A DNA stretch of 64,000 nucleotides from Axinella damicornis (taxonomy: Eukaryota > Porifera > Demospongiae > Axinellida > Axinellidae), in NCBI GenBank assembly GCA_963931865.1, contig OZ007509.1:3115554-3179553 (forward strand). The letters are read 5' to 3'. The position numbers and the translations under genes are program-made. The number at the start of each line of letters is the position of its first letter. Position 1 is the stretch's first letter. This document shows positions 23,575-34,507 of this stretch, piece after piece. The notes beneath the pieces are model-generated. The model worked only from the letters and a program-made list of their open reading frames with translations, was not told the DNA's origin and did not search any database.

Positions 23575-26500
23575 CCACCATGAACTTGATTCTGAATATC
23601 AGTTATAAGACTGGCCCTGCTTCCAGAGAGTCTGCACTTCAAACGATGAGAGAGCTTGCCCACCTGGGCCTTGGTAACCTGCTTTACTTCCCTTGGCGTA
23701 CCAATACACAGTTTCACCTGAAATGTCTTTTTGTTCAGAACCAAATCTTACCACATTCCTGAGACTTTTGCAGGCCTTTCTGCAGCATGGTACGTTATAT
23801 ACTTGAACTGTAATCCTTTGACAGCCAATCATGCATAGGGCGTCATGAGACTTTCAGCTTCATGATGTCACATAATGTCCTTGTAGTGTCTACATTACGG
23901 CGGAACTATTTTTCCCAGGTGTAATAAAGCAATATGTGTTTATGCATCTCTATGACCACTTAATGTGCAGGTGATGCTTCTGTATTGTATGAGATCGTTG
24001 AATACTTGGAGAAGAATGAACATGTCATTACTTTGAATGAGAAGTATGACAGTAAGTACAATTTAATTCACCTTACAAAGTTTTCTCATGATTGTCATGT
24101 GACTTCCGCATCTGTTTACAAAACAATTGGTTGGTCCCCCACAGTTTACTTCTTCTCCGCCTCAATGAGTGCTGTGAGTCAACTCCGTCTTATGCGTTCA
24201 CGTTTGATGGGAGTGTGTGTGTGTATCACGTACCGTAGTCGCTCGTTATTAGGTGCATGTGCCTATATCTCCACAGGAAGGAAATGTGCACCTGCCTATC
24301 AGCGAGATGCGCTTATTTTCAAATGACTTTTCCTCAAATAGGAAGTGTATTTCATTTCGAGTTGCAGCGCTTTCCACTCTGTAGGATCAGAGTTTCTGGA
24401 AGATTTCAGCGCTTAATAACGAGTAGGAGTCGAACCTGCACCTAACAGCGAATATGCACCTATAAGTGAGCTGTGCCTAATGACGGGCGACTATGGTATG
24501 ACCTAAGTGTTATCTGTACACATCACATTTATTATTAGGTGCCATTGAAACATGTACTATATGTAGGGTTAAAATATTAATGTCATGCTTGACAGTTGTT
24601 TCCTGTCTGTCCCAGGCTCGGATGCTACGTGACAGTAGCCTGGCAATGCGTCTGAAGAAGCTTGCCATGAAGGATAACTGGTTCCTGGTGGAGACCTTAC
24701 CCTTCTTCCTGTGAGCTCGGGCATGCATGACTGTGCAAAGATGAGCTAGTTAGTCACCCTGTCCATTGAGGTTCTTCAAAGCCCTCTCTGACTTTGGGTA
24801 TCGCAACATGGCCTTTGAACATTTAAACAGTGGCCAGGCAACTAGCTAGTTCAGTGAGCTGAAGTAAATTATGCATGTACGTATGTGATAGAAAAGTGAC
24901 AATATCTTTTCTCAATCTCTCAAATCTCCACAACTACCTGGGAATTCTTGATACAGTACAAGTATTAACACTCAACTGTTTCCAACGGCCTGGAGCTCCC
25001 TCTTTCAGATATATAATGTGCCTTGGTAACATGCAATATTCTGTGTGATCGAAATACTGTAAATTCTTTATGTGGTATATACTGGTACGGTCATTTCGTT
25101 GGTGCAGTAATACCTCCTCAAAAAGCTTAGATCACTGCAGAAAAACGTGTCCTTGAAGCATGCGGGGGATAAGGTCACATGTAACATATCTGGGCACATA
25201 TAATATGCTTTGTATGTGTTGTAGAGGGTCCACAAGGATTCACAGGTATTAACATTTCTATGCTGTGTCTCTGCAGGAACCATTACCTCATCACAGTGGC
25301 CTTGTGTGGAGACATCGAAGTGTTAAAACATGAGTACCGATCTCTTGTTCCAAACGTGCGTCTGCTTGCTGTCTTGTTGCAAAGTGCATTTTAAACCTCA
25401 CATCTCGTTTCTTATTTACCCGTTCCATAATCAATCCAATGTGCACACCCAATTCTGCAGACGATTACCCCCTTTGAGTGGACGTATGGAAGCTTGTTCA
25501 GAGCATGTGAATACCTTGGCCCAGACTTTGCCCTGGAGATGTGGAATGGTACGTAGCTCATTTACAATTTAGCCTTACTTAATTTTAGCCTCAACATTGA
25601 TGCATTGCAATCATGGGTATTTCCACGGGGCCACAGTTACCAAATTGCCAGACGCAATGCCACTTTAGTTGGTTGGTTGTTTCTCCCCTCAGGCAAAAAA
25701 GTACTCGGAGTGGCAATTTGGTACTTGCAGTGATTCTAGCCTTTTATGCCGTCAAAACCGCCTCCCTACCCCCCTCTAGGCCCTCTCGCTACCTCAAATT
25801 CAGCTCTGCGCACGGGTGCTGCACCACAGGCGTCCTCTTCGGGTGGACGTGGGCGCCCGCAGCCCACTCGCTGCCTGTACCTTCAAGTGATTCGACCCAG
25901 CCAAGTGTTTTCTGACGTGATATATGCTCAGTGATGAGAGATCTGCCCCACAACTGCAGAGCTTCTTGGTAGGAGGACGCGCTTCTTCCACGGCCTCGGA
26001 TCGTCAACGCGCTCGTCAACCTTCATTGCACGTGTCCATTACTCGTGCACCTCCGTATATCTTATTTCTTGGACCGTATACCTCCGTATACTACGCACAC
26101 GTCATTATGACGTCATGGTTGGTTGTTGGTTCGCAGGTCAAGGCAAAAAGGGGATTGCATCGGCAAAAAAGTGAACGGTGGCCCCGTGGGTATTTCTATC
26201 CTTTACTGTCACTTGAAAGCTGCCTACATTGTTGTCTACATCCTTAAAGTTTCTACCGTACCTTACTATCACTCATTTGAAAAAAAAAAAAATACCAGGC
26301 AACCCCTCTGTTGTCGCCATACTGTATCATTTGGAATCAAGGCTGTATTTTTGCATAATGTGTTGTGTGCTATATCCCCTAGACATGATGAAGCATCGTG
26401 TTAACATATCAAAACCGGAAACTATTGAGCGATTCTGTGGAGCCCTATCCAGAAGAATAGACCCACACGTACGTCGTGTCATGGCTTGTGAGCTTGCAGA

Positions 26501-28676
26501 CATGTATGCTCTGCGCACACGTATGCTCTGTACAATGCACACACAATTATGGTCTGCACACTCTGCACCACACAAGTTTGTGATTGTGGGTTCACTGTCA
26601 GGAACATTGGACCCATCCAGGACCCCATAATGAGAAGGAGTGTCCAACTTATCATCATAGGCATAGCTGGTCTAACCGCAGCAACCTAAAACATGCCCTT
26701 ATTTGGAACCTTGTTACCCGACGGGGGGGGGGGCTTCCTGCAGCTATAACTTTTAAATTAGTGTGACCACAGTACACGGATTCCCCACTTGCCATATATG
26801 GTCAAGGACAAGCGCTGTTAGACCAGCGTTGTTATCATAGTTGGACGCTCCTTCTCACTATGGGCTCCTGCCAATGCCCATACCTGTTTGCTGTTCCCTA
26901 CCTGACTAGGAGGCGGAGCAGTACCTGCAGGGCCTGCAGCAAGCATGGAAGAAGCTGGAGTACCTCGGAATGAAGTGAGTCAGAGATCTTGTAGGAATAC
27001 CCTTTCAACACCTTTGAGATGAATGGCTTCTCCCCAGTATTTTGTCACATACTGTACAGAGAACGAGTGTAAATAGCGGTCTCAATTTTACATATGCACC
27101 AATTTCTCTCTCACAGACCACCTTCCTTCTTGATCTCCCAAACAATAAGACTCTACATAATGACAGATGATCTGGACAAGGCTTGGTGAGTTACTAGACC
27201 TGCAAGAGAGTGAAAAAATTTCACCGAAAATGAAATGGGATTTAGTGACGGCCTGTCCAACTTCACCTTTCAAAAAAGCAAAGCAGCAAAGGGAAACGCC
27301 GTTACCCATCCTCGGTCCCACCCCATGCATTCATAAAATTTAAGGATGGGATGGGACTGAGGAAAGGTCTTTCCTTTGCATTTTGGAGAGGTGGAGTGGG
27401 ATAGACCGTCACTAAATCCCTTTTCATTTTCGTAGAAACGTTTTCACTTTCTTGATTGCAGCTTTTAAGAGCACGTGAAATGCGTAGTTATTAGAGTAAC
27501 TTCACTCATGGTAGGTGCAATATCCACACCTATTGGGTATGGGAGTATCTTTGATGACAAGCCACAGCTTTTTGGTGACAGTGCATTGTAGCAAGAGTTC
27601 CCATGCAGGGCTTGCATGCTTGCTGCCTATCACCTTTTACATTGCCAGTTCTGTAAGCAGGTTTCTGTGAAACGTGTGTGAACATTTTATTGACCATACA
27701 GTCTGTTTCTGTTTATGCATGCCCACCACTCTTTAAGGTGGCCAGCGTACGTAGCCTATTATGACCAACTCTCCATGTATATAACATATGTGTCCGGATC
27801 TCCACAGTGATTCAATTTCTCCACCACAGGGAGTACTTTGCTTACTTCGACAAATACGGCATGCCACCATCGTGAGTGGGGGGAGGGGAGGAGAGAGGGG
27901 GAGGGGGAGGAGGGAGGGGGAGGGGGTAAGGAGGGAAGGGGGAGAGAGGAGGGGTGAAGGGGAGGAAGGGGGAGGGATGGGGGAGGGGAGCGGAGGGGGA
28001 AGGTGGGAGGATGGGGGATGTGGGGAGGAGGGAGGTGGGGGAGGAGGGGAGGGAGGGGAGGGAGGGGAGGGAGGAAGGGAGGGAATGGAGGGAGGTGGGG
28101 GGAGGGGGGGGGGGGGGGGGGGGGGCATTCCACCATCATGAGTTATGCAGCAAGATAATCTAACGTGCATATTAATACAGTGGAACCTGTCCATAGTGAT
28201 CACCCATGGGACATGTTTTTGGTCACTATTGGCAGGTGGCTTCAAACAGGTCATGTCATGAAGGTTTAGTGCCACTGGGACCAGCAGTAGTGACATGAGA
28301 CAGTGACCATCTCCATGTATAAGACAATAAATACATTTAGTGAGTTTTGTGTGAGTGTGCATAGCACTACTATGGTGGGTGTGGCATCGTGCTCACGTGC
28401 AGGTTTCTGGCTCTCAATTCTCTCATGAGGGGTCACTATGGGCACAGAGGCACAGACTCAGAGAAGATTGTTGTAAGTTGCACAGTTAATAATCAATGGT
28501 GTGTTTCTACTAGCAGCGATTCTAGATGATTGTTTTGGTGGGAAGAGAATTGGGGGTAGGGGGGGGGGGGGAGGAGGGGGAGAGGGGGGGAGGGGGAGGG
28601 GAGGTAGCAAAGTAAGGGGGCCATGAGTTGCCTTACTTATATAACACTTAGTGGGGAGGCAGTAAAGATTCAAGGT

Positions 28677-28707
<31 letters not shown>

Positions 28708-30302
28708 GAGGGGGGGAGGGGGAGAGGGGGGGTGGGGGAGGGGAGGTAGCAAAGTAAGGGGGCCATGAGTTGCCTTACTTATATAACACTTAGTGGGGAG
28801 GCAGTAAATGAAACCCAATGAAACCTGACTAGTGCACCATTTATGCATTTTGGTATGTCTCTGTTCTCTGTTCTAGGAGATAATGGAGATCATGGTGAGC
28901 AGTGGCATGGTGCTACCCTTGATGTACGTCCGGGATGTCTGCTGGAGCCTTGGCCTCACCAGGGAAAAAAGGTAAGTATTGTGTATGACTTTATTGAGGA
29001 CTGAATCAATGAACAAAGCACAATGGTATATATCAAGTTGATACAGGAAGTAATAACGAACAGATACAGGAAGTAATATGGACCACATAGGAAGTACAAA
29101 AAGGAAGACCACAACACTCGAAATACTCAATATCCGACCACTGTGCAGTCCTTTTCACAGCTACAGCATATGCGTCCTTCACGTTCTTGGTCTCTCCTTC
29201 ACATGGTAGCTCTTCTCCAATAGATACTTGTTATACATGTAAGCATGGTAGCCATGCACACACAAGTTGATTGCTAGTTCTTACTTGCTGGAACTTTTGC
29301 AGCGACGTATTCCTACGAAAATGTCTCCTGAAATAACTTGTCTGATGGCTAGACTGTGCTACGCAAAGCAATCTACTGTTTAAAATACCTCCATTCCATG
29401 CTGGAGTGGAATGCATGAGTAGAAGAGAATTAGCGCCACCTGCAGGATGGAAGTGTCATGCTAGATGTTCGTGTAGTTATCATGAGTTTGAAAGCCAACA
29501 TGGGATGTGTAAACAATTCGAACAGAACTGCCACACGTATACCATATAATGTACAACCTCAGGTTGTCATATATACCGGGCCTGGTGTAAATTCAGTGTT
29601 GTTCTAGTACAAGAATTATTACCACACCTTTGATTTTATTTTAGTTAGTGGAAATCACACTACTGGTAGCTGGTACAACTCGCAGGTAGCGAAAGCTGGG
29701 TATTACAGCTCATTCCAATTAACACACGTCACGTTATGACCATGCTCAGTTGATCGAGTCAGCAATGGCGGCCAAATTTAGGAAGACAAAAATTGTTACA
29801 GCTTTCACGACTTCCCCAGCACAGTGAGATTTGGGCACATAAGCATCAGTGAACGACAGCAATCACAACTGTGTGGTCAGGGCCTTTCATAAGAGCTGTA
29901 CTGGCAACGAAAGTGCTTGGATCTCCAAGCACTGGTGAGATGTTTCAGCACCAAAATTATACGTTAGTGTCAGTGCATGATAGCGATCGATCACGATAGT
30001 GGTGTCAGAATCTTTGTAGGTCATCTGAAACATAATTTACACATTACACAGTACAATTCTTTCCCCTACCAGTAGTGCAATTTAAAATGCAATTTATAAT
30101 TTTGACTTCCGAGTGTAATGTCTTTTGCATTTTGATTCCTCTGTGTTTGTGTGTGTGTGTGCTGCCTAGGAATCAACTTCTGGCTGGGTTCTCAAGGAAT
30201 GAGAGGCGCTCTCAGTTGGCAGCCTCTTCTGCCAGAGGGTCATCAAAGCAGCATTTGGAAGGACAGCCAATATATCGGAAAAGTCGTCAAGAGGAAGCCT
30301 AG
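17804..30302 (+). CDS. PTCD3: Pentatricopeptide repeat protein PTCD3, mitoribosomal protein mS39 (29 exons)
   Basis: Small-subunit mitoribosome protein with PPR repeats. Exons: 17804-17862, 18289-18326, 18550-18595, 18800-18848, 19155-19226, 19293-19388, 19788-19842, 19918-19980, 20410-20646, 20946-21058, 21118-21146, 21542-21629, 21719-21779, 22152-22231, 23080-23128, 23575-23673, 23739-23789, 23971-24051, 24145-24173, 24616-24710, 25277-25355, 25461-25548, 26383-26468, 26910-26974, 27117-27185, 27830-27871, 28403-28472, 28877-28971 and 30170-30302. Phases join throughout, giving 738 residues (human 689). The N-terminus [20 protein letters not shown] is a typical presequence. Stretches matching human PTCD3 in order and content are [50 protein letters not shown] and YFFSASMSA. 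Exons 7-8, separated by a 75-bp intron, are the least certain part. Confidence 0.92.
17957..17984 (+). repeat. Poly-G tract after exon 1 donor of PTCD3
   Basis: Uninterrupted run of about 28 G. Similar G runs lie at 16890-16910 (alpha-catenin) and 18937-18968 (PTCD3), each soon after a 5' splice site. Confidence 0.9.
18056..18156. repeat. Inverted-repeat element, CAAGGGAGTGACACTCCCATAG family
   Basis: Arms CAAGGGGGTGACACTCCCAT and ATGGGAGTGTCACTCCCTTG face each other around a second short inverted repeat (AGTCACAGC / GCTGTGACT). A longer relative sits at 34227-34507. Target duplication unclear. Confidence 0.75.
18658..18722. repeat. Decamer tandem repeat (AGTAATCTCC)n
   Basis: Six copies of the decamer seen on the opposite strand at 10565-10625, here in a PTCD3 intron. 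Confidence 0.8.
20271..20319. repeat. Palindromic transposon copy with 9-bp target duplication
   Basis: TAGCCTCGTTCCCAGGCCG ... CGGCCTGGGAATGAGGCTA, flanked by CTCCTAACA (20262-20270) and CTCCTGACA (20320-20328). PTCD3 intron. Confidence 0.85.
21151..21487 (+). repeat. (CCCT)n tetranucleotide array filling a PTCD3 intron
   Basis: About 335 bp of almost pure CCCT repeats starting five bases after the donor at 21147 and stopping 54 bases before the acceptor at 21541. The long S-L-P-P open frames across it are repeat translation, not protein. Confidence 0.95.
21827..21879. repeat. Palindromic transposon copy with 9-bp target duplication
   Basis: TAGCCTCGTTCCCAGGCG start and AACGAGGCTA end, with diverged inner arms. 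Flanks GTGTGATTG (21818-21826) and GTGTGATCG (21880-21888). Confidence 0.8.
22317..22419. repeat. Palindromic transposon copy
   Basis: Arms of about 45 bp including CCCAGGCCTCCACGCCCAGC and GGGCATGAAGGCCTGGGA, with inner AAAGTGTACTGCAAAC. Flanks TCAGTGGA and GCAGTGGA suggest an 8-bp duplication. A further small copy follows at 22446-22484. Confidence 0.8.
22577..22991. mobile_element. 415-bp palindromic DNA transposon with exact 9-bp target duplication
   Basis: Longest member of the TAGCCTCGTTCCCAGGCC family. Each arm is about 150 bp (left 22577-22725, right about 22842-22991) and is itself a small hairpin around CAGTATTTCATTGCTTCCAG. The centre is a unique stretch of about 115 bp. The flanking TGTAGTTGC is exact at 22568-22576 and 22992-23000. 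No transposase frame is present, so the element is non-autonomous. A 9-bp duplication is usual for Mutator-like elements, but the superfamily is not settled. Confidence 0.9.
23519..23574 (+). repeat. C-run plus (CA)n directly before a splice acceptor
   Basis: About 19 C then about 17 CA units; the terminal CACAG is the acceptor of the PTCD3 exon at 23575. Confidence 0.9.
24231..24498. repeat. TA-flanked inverted-repeat element, ACCGTAGTCGC family
   Basis: Ends TACCGTAGTCGCTCGTTATT and its reverse complement near 24475-24498, both bordered by TA. Related copies occur at 45940-46250 and, partially, 46251-46475. TA borders suggest a Tc1/mariner-type MITE. PTCD3 intron. Confidence 0.75.
25624..26188. 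mobile_element. 565-bp terminal-inverted-repeat element with exact 8-bp target duplication
   Basis: Termini CACGGGGCCACAGTTACC and, reading in from the right end, CACGGGGCCACCGTTCAC; similarity continues for about 38 bp. Flanking GGTATTTC is exact at 25616-25623 and 26189-26196. It lies inside a PTCD3 intron. An internal minus-strand frame (about 25800-25991) includes [19 protein letters not shown], a faintly zinc-finger-like Cys/His pattern, but no transposase core. The 8-bp duplication and CA ends fit hAT- or P-like elements; the superfamily is unproven. Confidence 0.85.
27197..27450. repeat. Short inverted-repeat element (MITE-like), copy 2
   Basis: Arms GGGATTTAGTGACGGCCTGT and the reverse complement around 27400-27430, extended by GTGAAAAAATTTCACCG-like ends. 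Same family as 165-352. PTCD3 intron. Confidence 0.65.
27876..28126 (+). repeat. G-rich tract directly after a PTCD3 donor
   Basis: About 250 bp of GGGGAGG-like sequence beginning four bases into the intron and ending in a G run. Long glycine/proline frames on both strands are artefacts of composition. Confidence 0.9.
28555..28808 (+). repeat. G-rich tract with duplicated segment
   Basis: A unit containing GTAGCAAAGTAAGGGGGCCA and TTACTTATATAACACTTAGT occurs at about 28600-28676 and again at about 28742-28808, each preceded by G-rich runs of variable length. Recent tandem duplication inside a PTCD3 intron. Confidence 0.85.
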
Positions 30303-31312
30303 TGTAAATGATATTTCATGACTCCATATCATATTATTAAAAATTAATGCCATTCAGATCACCAGACACTATACTGATGTATATATAGAATTGAACATTG
30401 GGTACAGTGGAAGCATAATATTATATGCTGGCATAATAGAAAGCTGCTATTGTAACCTTGACCATATAGATAATATAAACCGGAGGTGGATGTGAAATGG
30501 TATATATGCATCCGCGGAGAGTACATGGAATTCAACCTCCGGTTTATGCCCTGACTTAGCTGGCCTGACTGCCAGTGTCTACTTCAGCTGCAGAGGTATA
30601 ATCATACTTGGTGACACGTGGCGGCTTAGTTCCGAGTTGCCTAATAGGCCAAATGTGCTCGTGAATGATATTATCAATGAATGTGAGCATATCTTTGCAC
30701 CAGCCGCGATTGAGCGATAATCACTTGTTCTACAGCTTCAAGTTCCACTTTCGCAGCTCCGTTTGTAGCCATTGCTTAGTTACTCAGTGCATCAGCGCTA
30801 TAGCTAGGATATTAGCCACATCCAAGGTTGGACGGATTTACTGCAGTGCAGTACACTCGGGCAACCAGAGTAATGACAACTAGTTAGCTACCTGAAACAA
30901 CACACAACGTCTGACATGAGGTACCCTATCATTTGAATCTATGTTGGCATACTGTGATAGGCGCTAGGCTACAGGCACGCGTCGCGCCCCTAGATTAGAC
31001 CATGGATATACTAAGTTCATGATTATAGACTTGCTTTATTGTCTGTCGCAGTGTTATGTGCAGAAAGACATCATCAGATCTATGGTTGGTCTGCTGCTAT
31101 GTTAGCTAGCTAATTTCCTGCACATTCCGAGGGACAGAGAAATCTTGTACTGCCGTCACAAGTCTTGGGTTGATTTTGAGGCCTTGTGGAGTGCCCTAGG
31201 TACTCTACTTCTGTGTCTCTTAGTGCAAATGATTATGTTGGCATGAAGATGAATTTCGCGAGCAGTCCACCCTTGAATCTTAAAATCCTCCATTCGACCT
31301 CAGCTGCATGGT
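30303..31312. other. Intergenic spacer PTCD3 to LINE remnants
   Basis: A candidate polyadenylation signal ATTAAA lies at 30336-30341, 34 bp after the PTCD3 stop. An inverted repeat with arms ATAAACCGGAGGT (30475) and ACCTCCGGTTTAT (30535) is present. No gene is recognised. Confidence 0.5.
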
Positions 31313-31475
31313 CTTACCACATTGAAACTCTCTCAGTGCCTGGGAATGAGGTTTACCAAGGCTAAGAAACTATTGGGTCTGTCAGTTTGCAGCCCCAAAG
31401 TTATGGCAAAACTCTATTTATCCCTTGTGAGGCCACACCTAGAGTATGGAGCTCAGGTCTGGCACCCAAGCTCAG
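31313..31475 (+). pseudogene. LINE reverse transcriptase fragment
   Basis: Translation includes KLLGLSVCSPKVMAKLYLSL and VRPHLEYGAQVWHP, the conserved region after the catalytic palm in CR1/L2/Jockey-type non-LTR retrotransposons. Only about 55 codons survive, without catalytic residues. It belongs to a different element from the one at 31838. Confidence 0.75.
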
Positions 31476-31837
31476 AAGTTTGGATTAGCTACAAATTTGC
31501 TCAAGAAATTGGAACTCCCTACCAGTAGCTAATTGCTAGACATATTTCAGTTACCCTCATTAGAGAATCAGAGCCTTTTTCTTTCTGTCATGCACTGTCT
31601 ATGTTCTTTAAGATTATCCACACATATTATATTCTCATCCATCTCTTCTTTAAGGTGTAGCTAATTAGAATTCCTTTTGCACACTCAAACTGTTTCAAGC
31701 AGTCGGTTTACCTAACTCCATCTCCTTATGGGATAATTCTTACCGTTAGAAGCGTACTATACTTTACTTATATTGTAGTGCTGTGTTGGCTACACAGCTG
31801 TTGTTATTTTGTGTATCTCTGCATTATTTTTATGCAC

Positions 31838-33259
31838 AGATTTTCAAAAGCGGGCGCCGCGCTACAATACAAGCGCAAGCTCATGCTATACTATGCTATG
31901 CGGATACTGTTTGGAGTGAATGGTAAGATGCGGAGGCTCCTGAAGGACTGGTATGAGGGAGGATCGGGGAGAGTGAGGTTGGATGGAAGGCTGTCAAAGG
32001 AGCTCACAGTTGAGAGAGGAGTGAAGCAGGGTTCAGTGCTATCACCAGCGCTGTTCCTTCTGGTCATGGATCCCCTTTTGAGACAGCTGCAGGCTTCAGG
32101 GATGGGTTTGTCGGTGAATGAATACTATGCTGGAGGATTCCTTCATGCGGATGATATTAGGACACTGGCAACTAGTGAAGTATCCCTGGAGGCACAGGTT
32201 GCCCTGGTTAATGAGTTTGCCAGTACGAACTTCCTGAAGTTGAACTTAAGCAAGTGTGAGATCGTGGTTTTCAGCAGGGATCGGAAGGTGACACTTCCAA
32301 CATGCGAGGTTGATGGTTTTGTTCTGCCAGTTGGTGATGTAGGGAAATGCCTGGGCTACTGGTGGGAAGGGGATCTCCTAGCAACACGTACAGTGGAGGA
32401 AAATATCAAAAAGGCTCGGAGGGCTTTCTTTCATTATGGAAGTATTGGTGTTTTTCAGGGGGACCTCAGTCCTTTGTCTTGTTGCTCAGTACTGGAGACA
32501 TGTGTGATGCCAGTGCTGTTGTACGGATGTGAGAATTGGATTCTGACGGATGGTCTTATGGAGAAGCTGGAGAAGTTTCAGGCTGAGCTGGCAAAGAGAA
32601 TTTTGAAATGACCAAAGCACTTCTCAAACACAGCGGCTATTACAGCTTTGGAGTTGGCAACAATGAGGTGTAGGGTATTGGTGAGAAAGCTGGGGTTTCT
32701 GAAACGAGTTGTGGGAGATGTGGCAAGAGGTCCTAGTGTGCGAGTGAAGGAGGCATTTAGTGATGATCTCTCCTCTCTGTGCTTGGTGAGGGAGTGTGAG
32801 GAGCTGGAGGAAGTTTTGATGACCAATTATACTGAGGATATCTTGAGGGGTGAAGTAGTTGGATCCAGAGAGATAAAGGAGAATATCAGAGATAACGATA
32901 GACAGAGGCTGCTTTGTCAGTGTGATGAGAAATCTCCTCTGATTGCTGAAGTGGCGAGAGAGGTTGGCTGGAGAAATCTTTGGGATATCTGTCTCAGTTT
33001 TGGTGAAAAGCACTCGATTGGTCTGCAGAAGCTGTGCCGGATCATGAGTCACCATGGCAGAGGCCAATATCCCTGCCCCTTGTGTGAGAACCCTCAGCTT
33101 CAAACTGATACTGTGTTGGAGCATGTTGTTGATTGCCATAAAAATGACCTGAACTTGGACAAGGAATGGAATGTGCGAGTACTGATGAAAAGACTAACTG
33201 ACAGGAACATTTCCTTCTTACCTAAGTTTAGACTATTGTATGTCTCCCATTATCATTGA
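31838..33259 (+). pseudogene. 5'-truncated non-LTR retrotransposon (RT C-terminal half) with one nonsense codon
   Basis: Reads from the RT palm to the end of the ORF. Motifs are RGVKQGSVLSPALFLLVMDP, then GGFLHADDIRTLA at the catalytic box (HADD where Y/FADD is usual), and LKLNLSKCEIVVF. The frame is interrupted only by TGA at 32609-32611, where Trp (TGG) would fit, and then continues to 33259. The C-terminal part holds CPLCENPQLQTD...HVVDCH, a cysteine/histidine finger typical of such elements. The 5' end, endonuclease and the first RT motifs are missing. Dead copy, but little decayed. Confidence 0.85.
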
Positions 33260-33330
33260 TTATCTATTTGTACATTTCCGTGCTCCTTGAGGGCGTTCAT
33301 TCATTCATTCGCGGGTCGGCTGGCCAGGCC

Positions 33331-33364
33331 AGACGTTCGCACCGCGCGCCGCGAACGTCTGGCC
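33331..33364. repeat. Perfect hairpin upstream of the granulin-like gene
   Basis: Arms GGCCAGACGTTCGC and GCGAACGTCTGGCC around a CpG-rich loop, about 105 bp before the ATG at 33468. It may be a small transposon or a structured regulatory site. Confidence 0.6.
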
Positions 33365-33467
33365 GGCACGCGAGACTTGATGAGTGAACCTACTTAGACC
33401 TAGTTATAATTATAGCTAGTAATTGCATCATTTATAGCCCTTGCCTGGCTGCCTCAGCTCAACAGAA

Positions 33468-34070
33468 ATGCACCTTGGTATTGCTGCGTTACTCTTAGCA
33501 GGCTACACGGCCAGTGTCGGTGCTTCGGCGCCCGCTTTGTGTCCTGACAGTACGAGCGAGTGTCCAGGAGGTTGCTGCCCTTTCAACAACGCCACCTGCT
33601 GCAGTGATAAGCAACACTGCTGCCCTGGCGGATTCAAATGTGACCTGAACACTCAGCAATGCGTGGAGGCGGACTCCCGATACATACTGGAGTTAGTACC
33701 TGTGAGCAAACCTGCGGCTTCTTGCAAATTTCCATCGCAGACATGCCCCGATGGGCAAGTCTGTTGTGCGAGCACTACAGGCAGTTACGCCTGTTGTTCT
33801 AAATTTGCTTCTATGTGTTGCGGTGCAGGCTGCTGTAAGGCGCCAGGATACAACTGTTGTACGGACAATGAAGGCCATTACGCCTGTTGTTATAAATATA
33901 CTTCTATGTGTTGCGGTAGAGGCTGCTGTAAGTCACCAGGCTACAACTGTTGTACAGACAATGAAGGCCATTACGCCTGTTGTCCTAAATCAACTTCTAT
34001 GTGTTGCGGTAGAGGCTGCTGTAAGTCACCAGGATACCGCTGTATAGGTGGAAAATGTATCAAATTGTAA
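33468..34070 (+). CDS. Secreted granulin-like cysteine-rich repeat protein
   Basis: A 200-residue intronless secreted protein. Residues 1-19 (MHLGIAALLLAGYTASVGA) form a signal peptide. Residues about 24-64 resemble one granulin module with CC pairs (CCPFNNATCC, QHCCPGG). After a short linker (about 75-90) come three copies of a unit of about 35 residues rich in CC pairs, with core SMCCGRGCCKSPGYNCC followed by TDNEGHYACC; the last copy is incomplete. The repeats are close at DNA level (105 bp units), suggesting recent expansion. Spacing differs from the standard 12-Cys granulin pattern, so the name reflects similarity only. The start is the first ATG; an upstream in-frame TTG is ignored. Function is unknown; granulins act as extracellular growth or lysosomal factors. 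Confidence 0.8.
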   Translation: MHLGIAALLLAGYTASVGASAPALCPDSTSECPGGCCPFNNATCCSDKQHCCPGGFKCDLNTQQCVEADSRYILELVPVSKPAASCKFPSQTCPDGQVCCASTTGSYACCSKFASMCCGAGCCKAPGYNCCTDNEGHYACCYKYTSMCCGRGCCKSPGYNCCTDNEGHYACCPKSTSMCCGRGCCKSPGYRCIGGKCIKL

Positions 34071-34226
34071 TAACTCTGGACTGTCTGTTGTGTTTATTAA
34101 TAATATCGCCAGTTGCCTGTGTGCATTTATGTGCATCAGTCCTAATTTTGGTCAATTTCCAATGTGTGCAAGCTGTCATAACGAGGAGAATGTAGGGCAT
34201 TGTGGGGCTCACCTGTATCAAGATCA

Positions 34227-34507
34227 AGGAGGTGACCTCCCATAGACACCGTAGTCACACAGCTGTGACCTGGGTCAAAATTTTTTGACTGTCATTAAAT
34301 TTTTGCTGCTTGACCACTTGACCGCATCGCAAAAAGACACTTGACCATTATTTGACTGTGCTGTATTTCAGTGTTGACCACTTGCTGATAGTATACGGAA
34401 GAATGCGTAGCGACTCCACCCCTTCCTTAGTATACGGGGTCAAGAGTCACCGATAAGCCCGGTCGCAGCTCTGACTATGGCGTCTACGGGAGTGTCACTC
34501 CCTTGAA
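34227..34507. repeat. Inverted-repeat element, CAAGGGAGTGACACTCCCATAG family
   Basis: Arms CAAGGAGGTGACCTCCCATA and TACGGGAGTGTCACTCCCTT at the ends of a 281-bp element related to 18056-18156. The interior repeats TTTGACTGT and CTTGACCA. Confidence 0.7.

Noticed and set aside
25789..26019. Independent gene on the minus strand inside PTCD3
   Set aside because: The frame lies within a transposon with terminal repeats and has no recognisable full domain.
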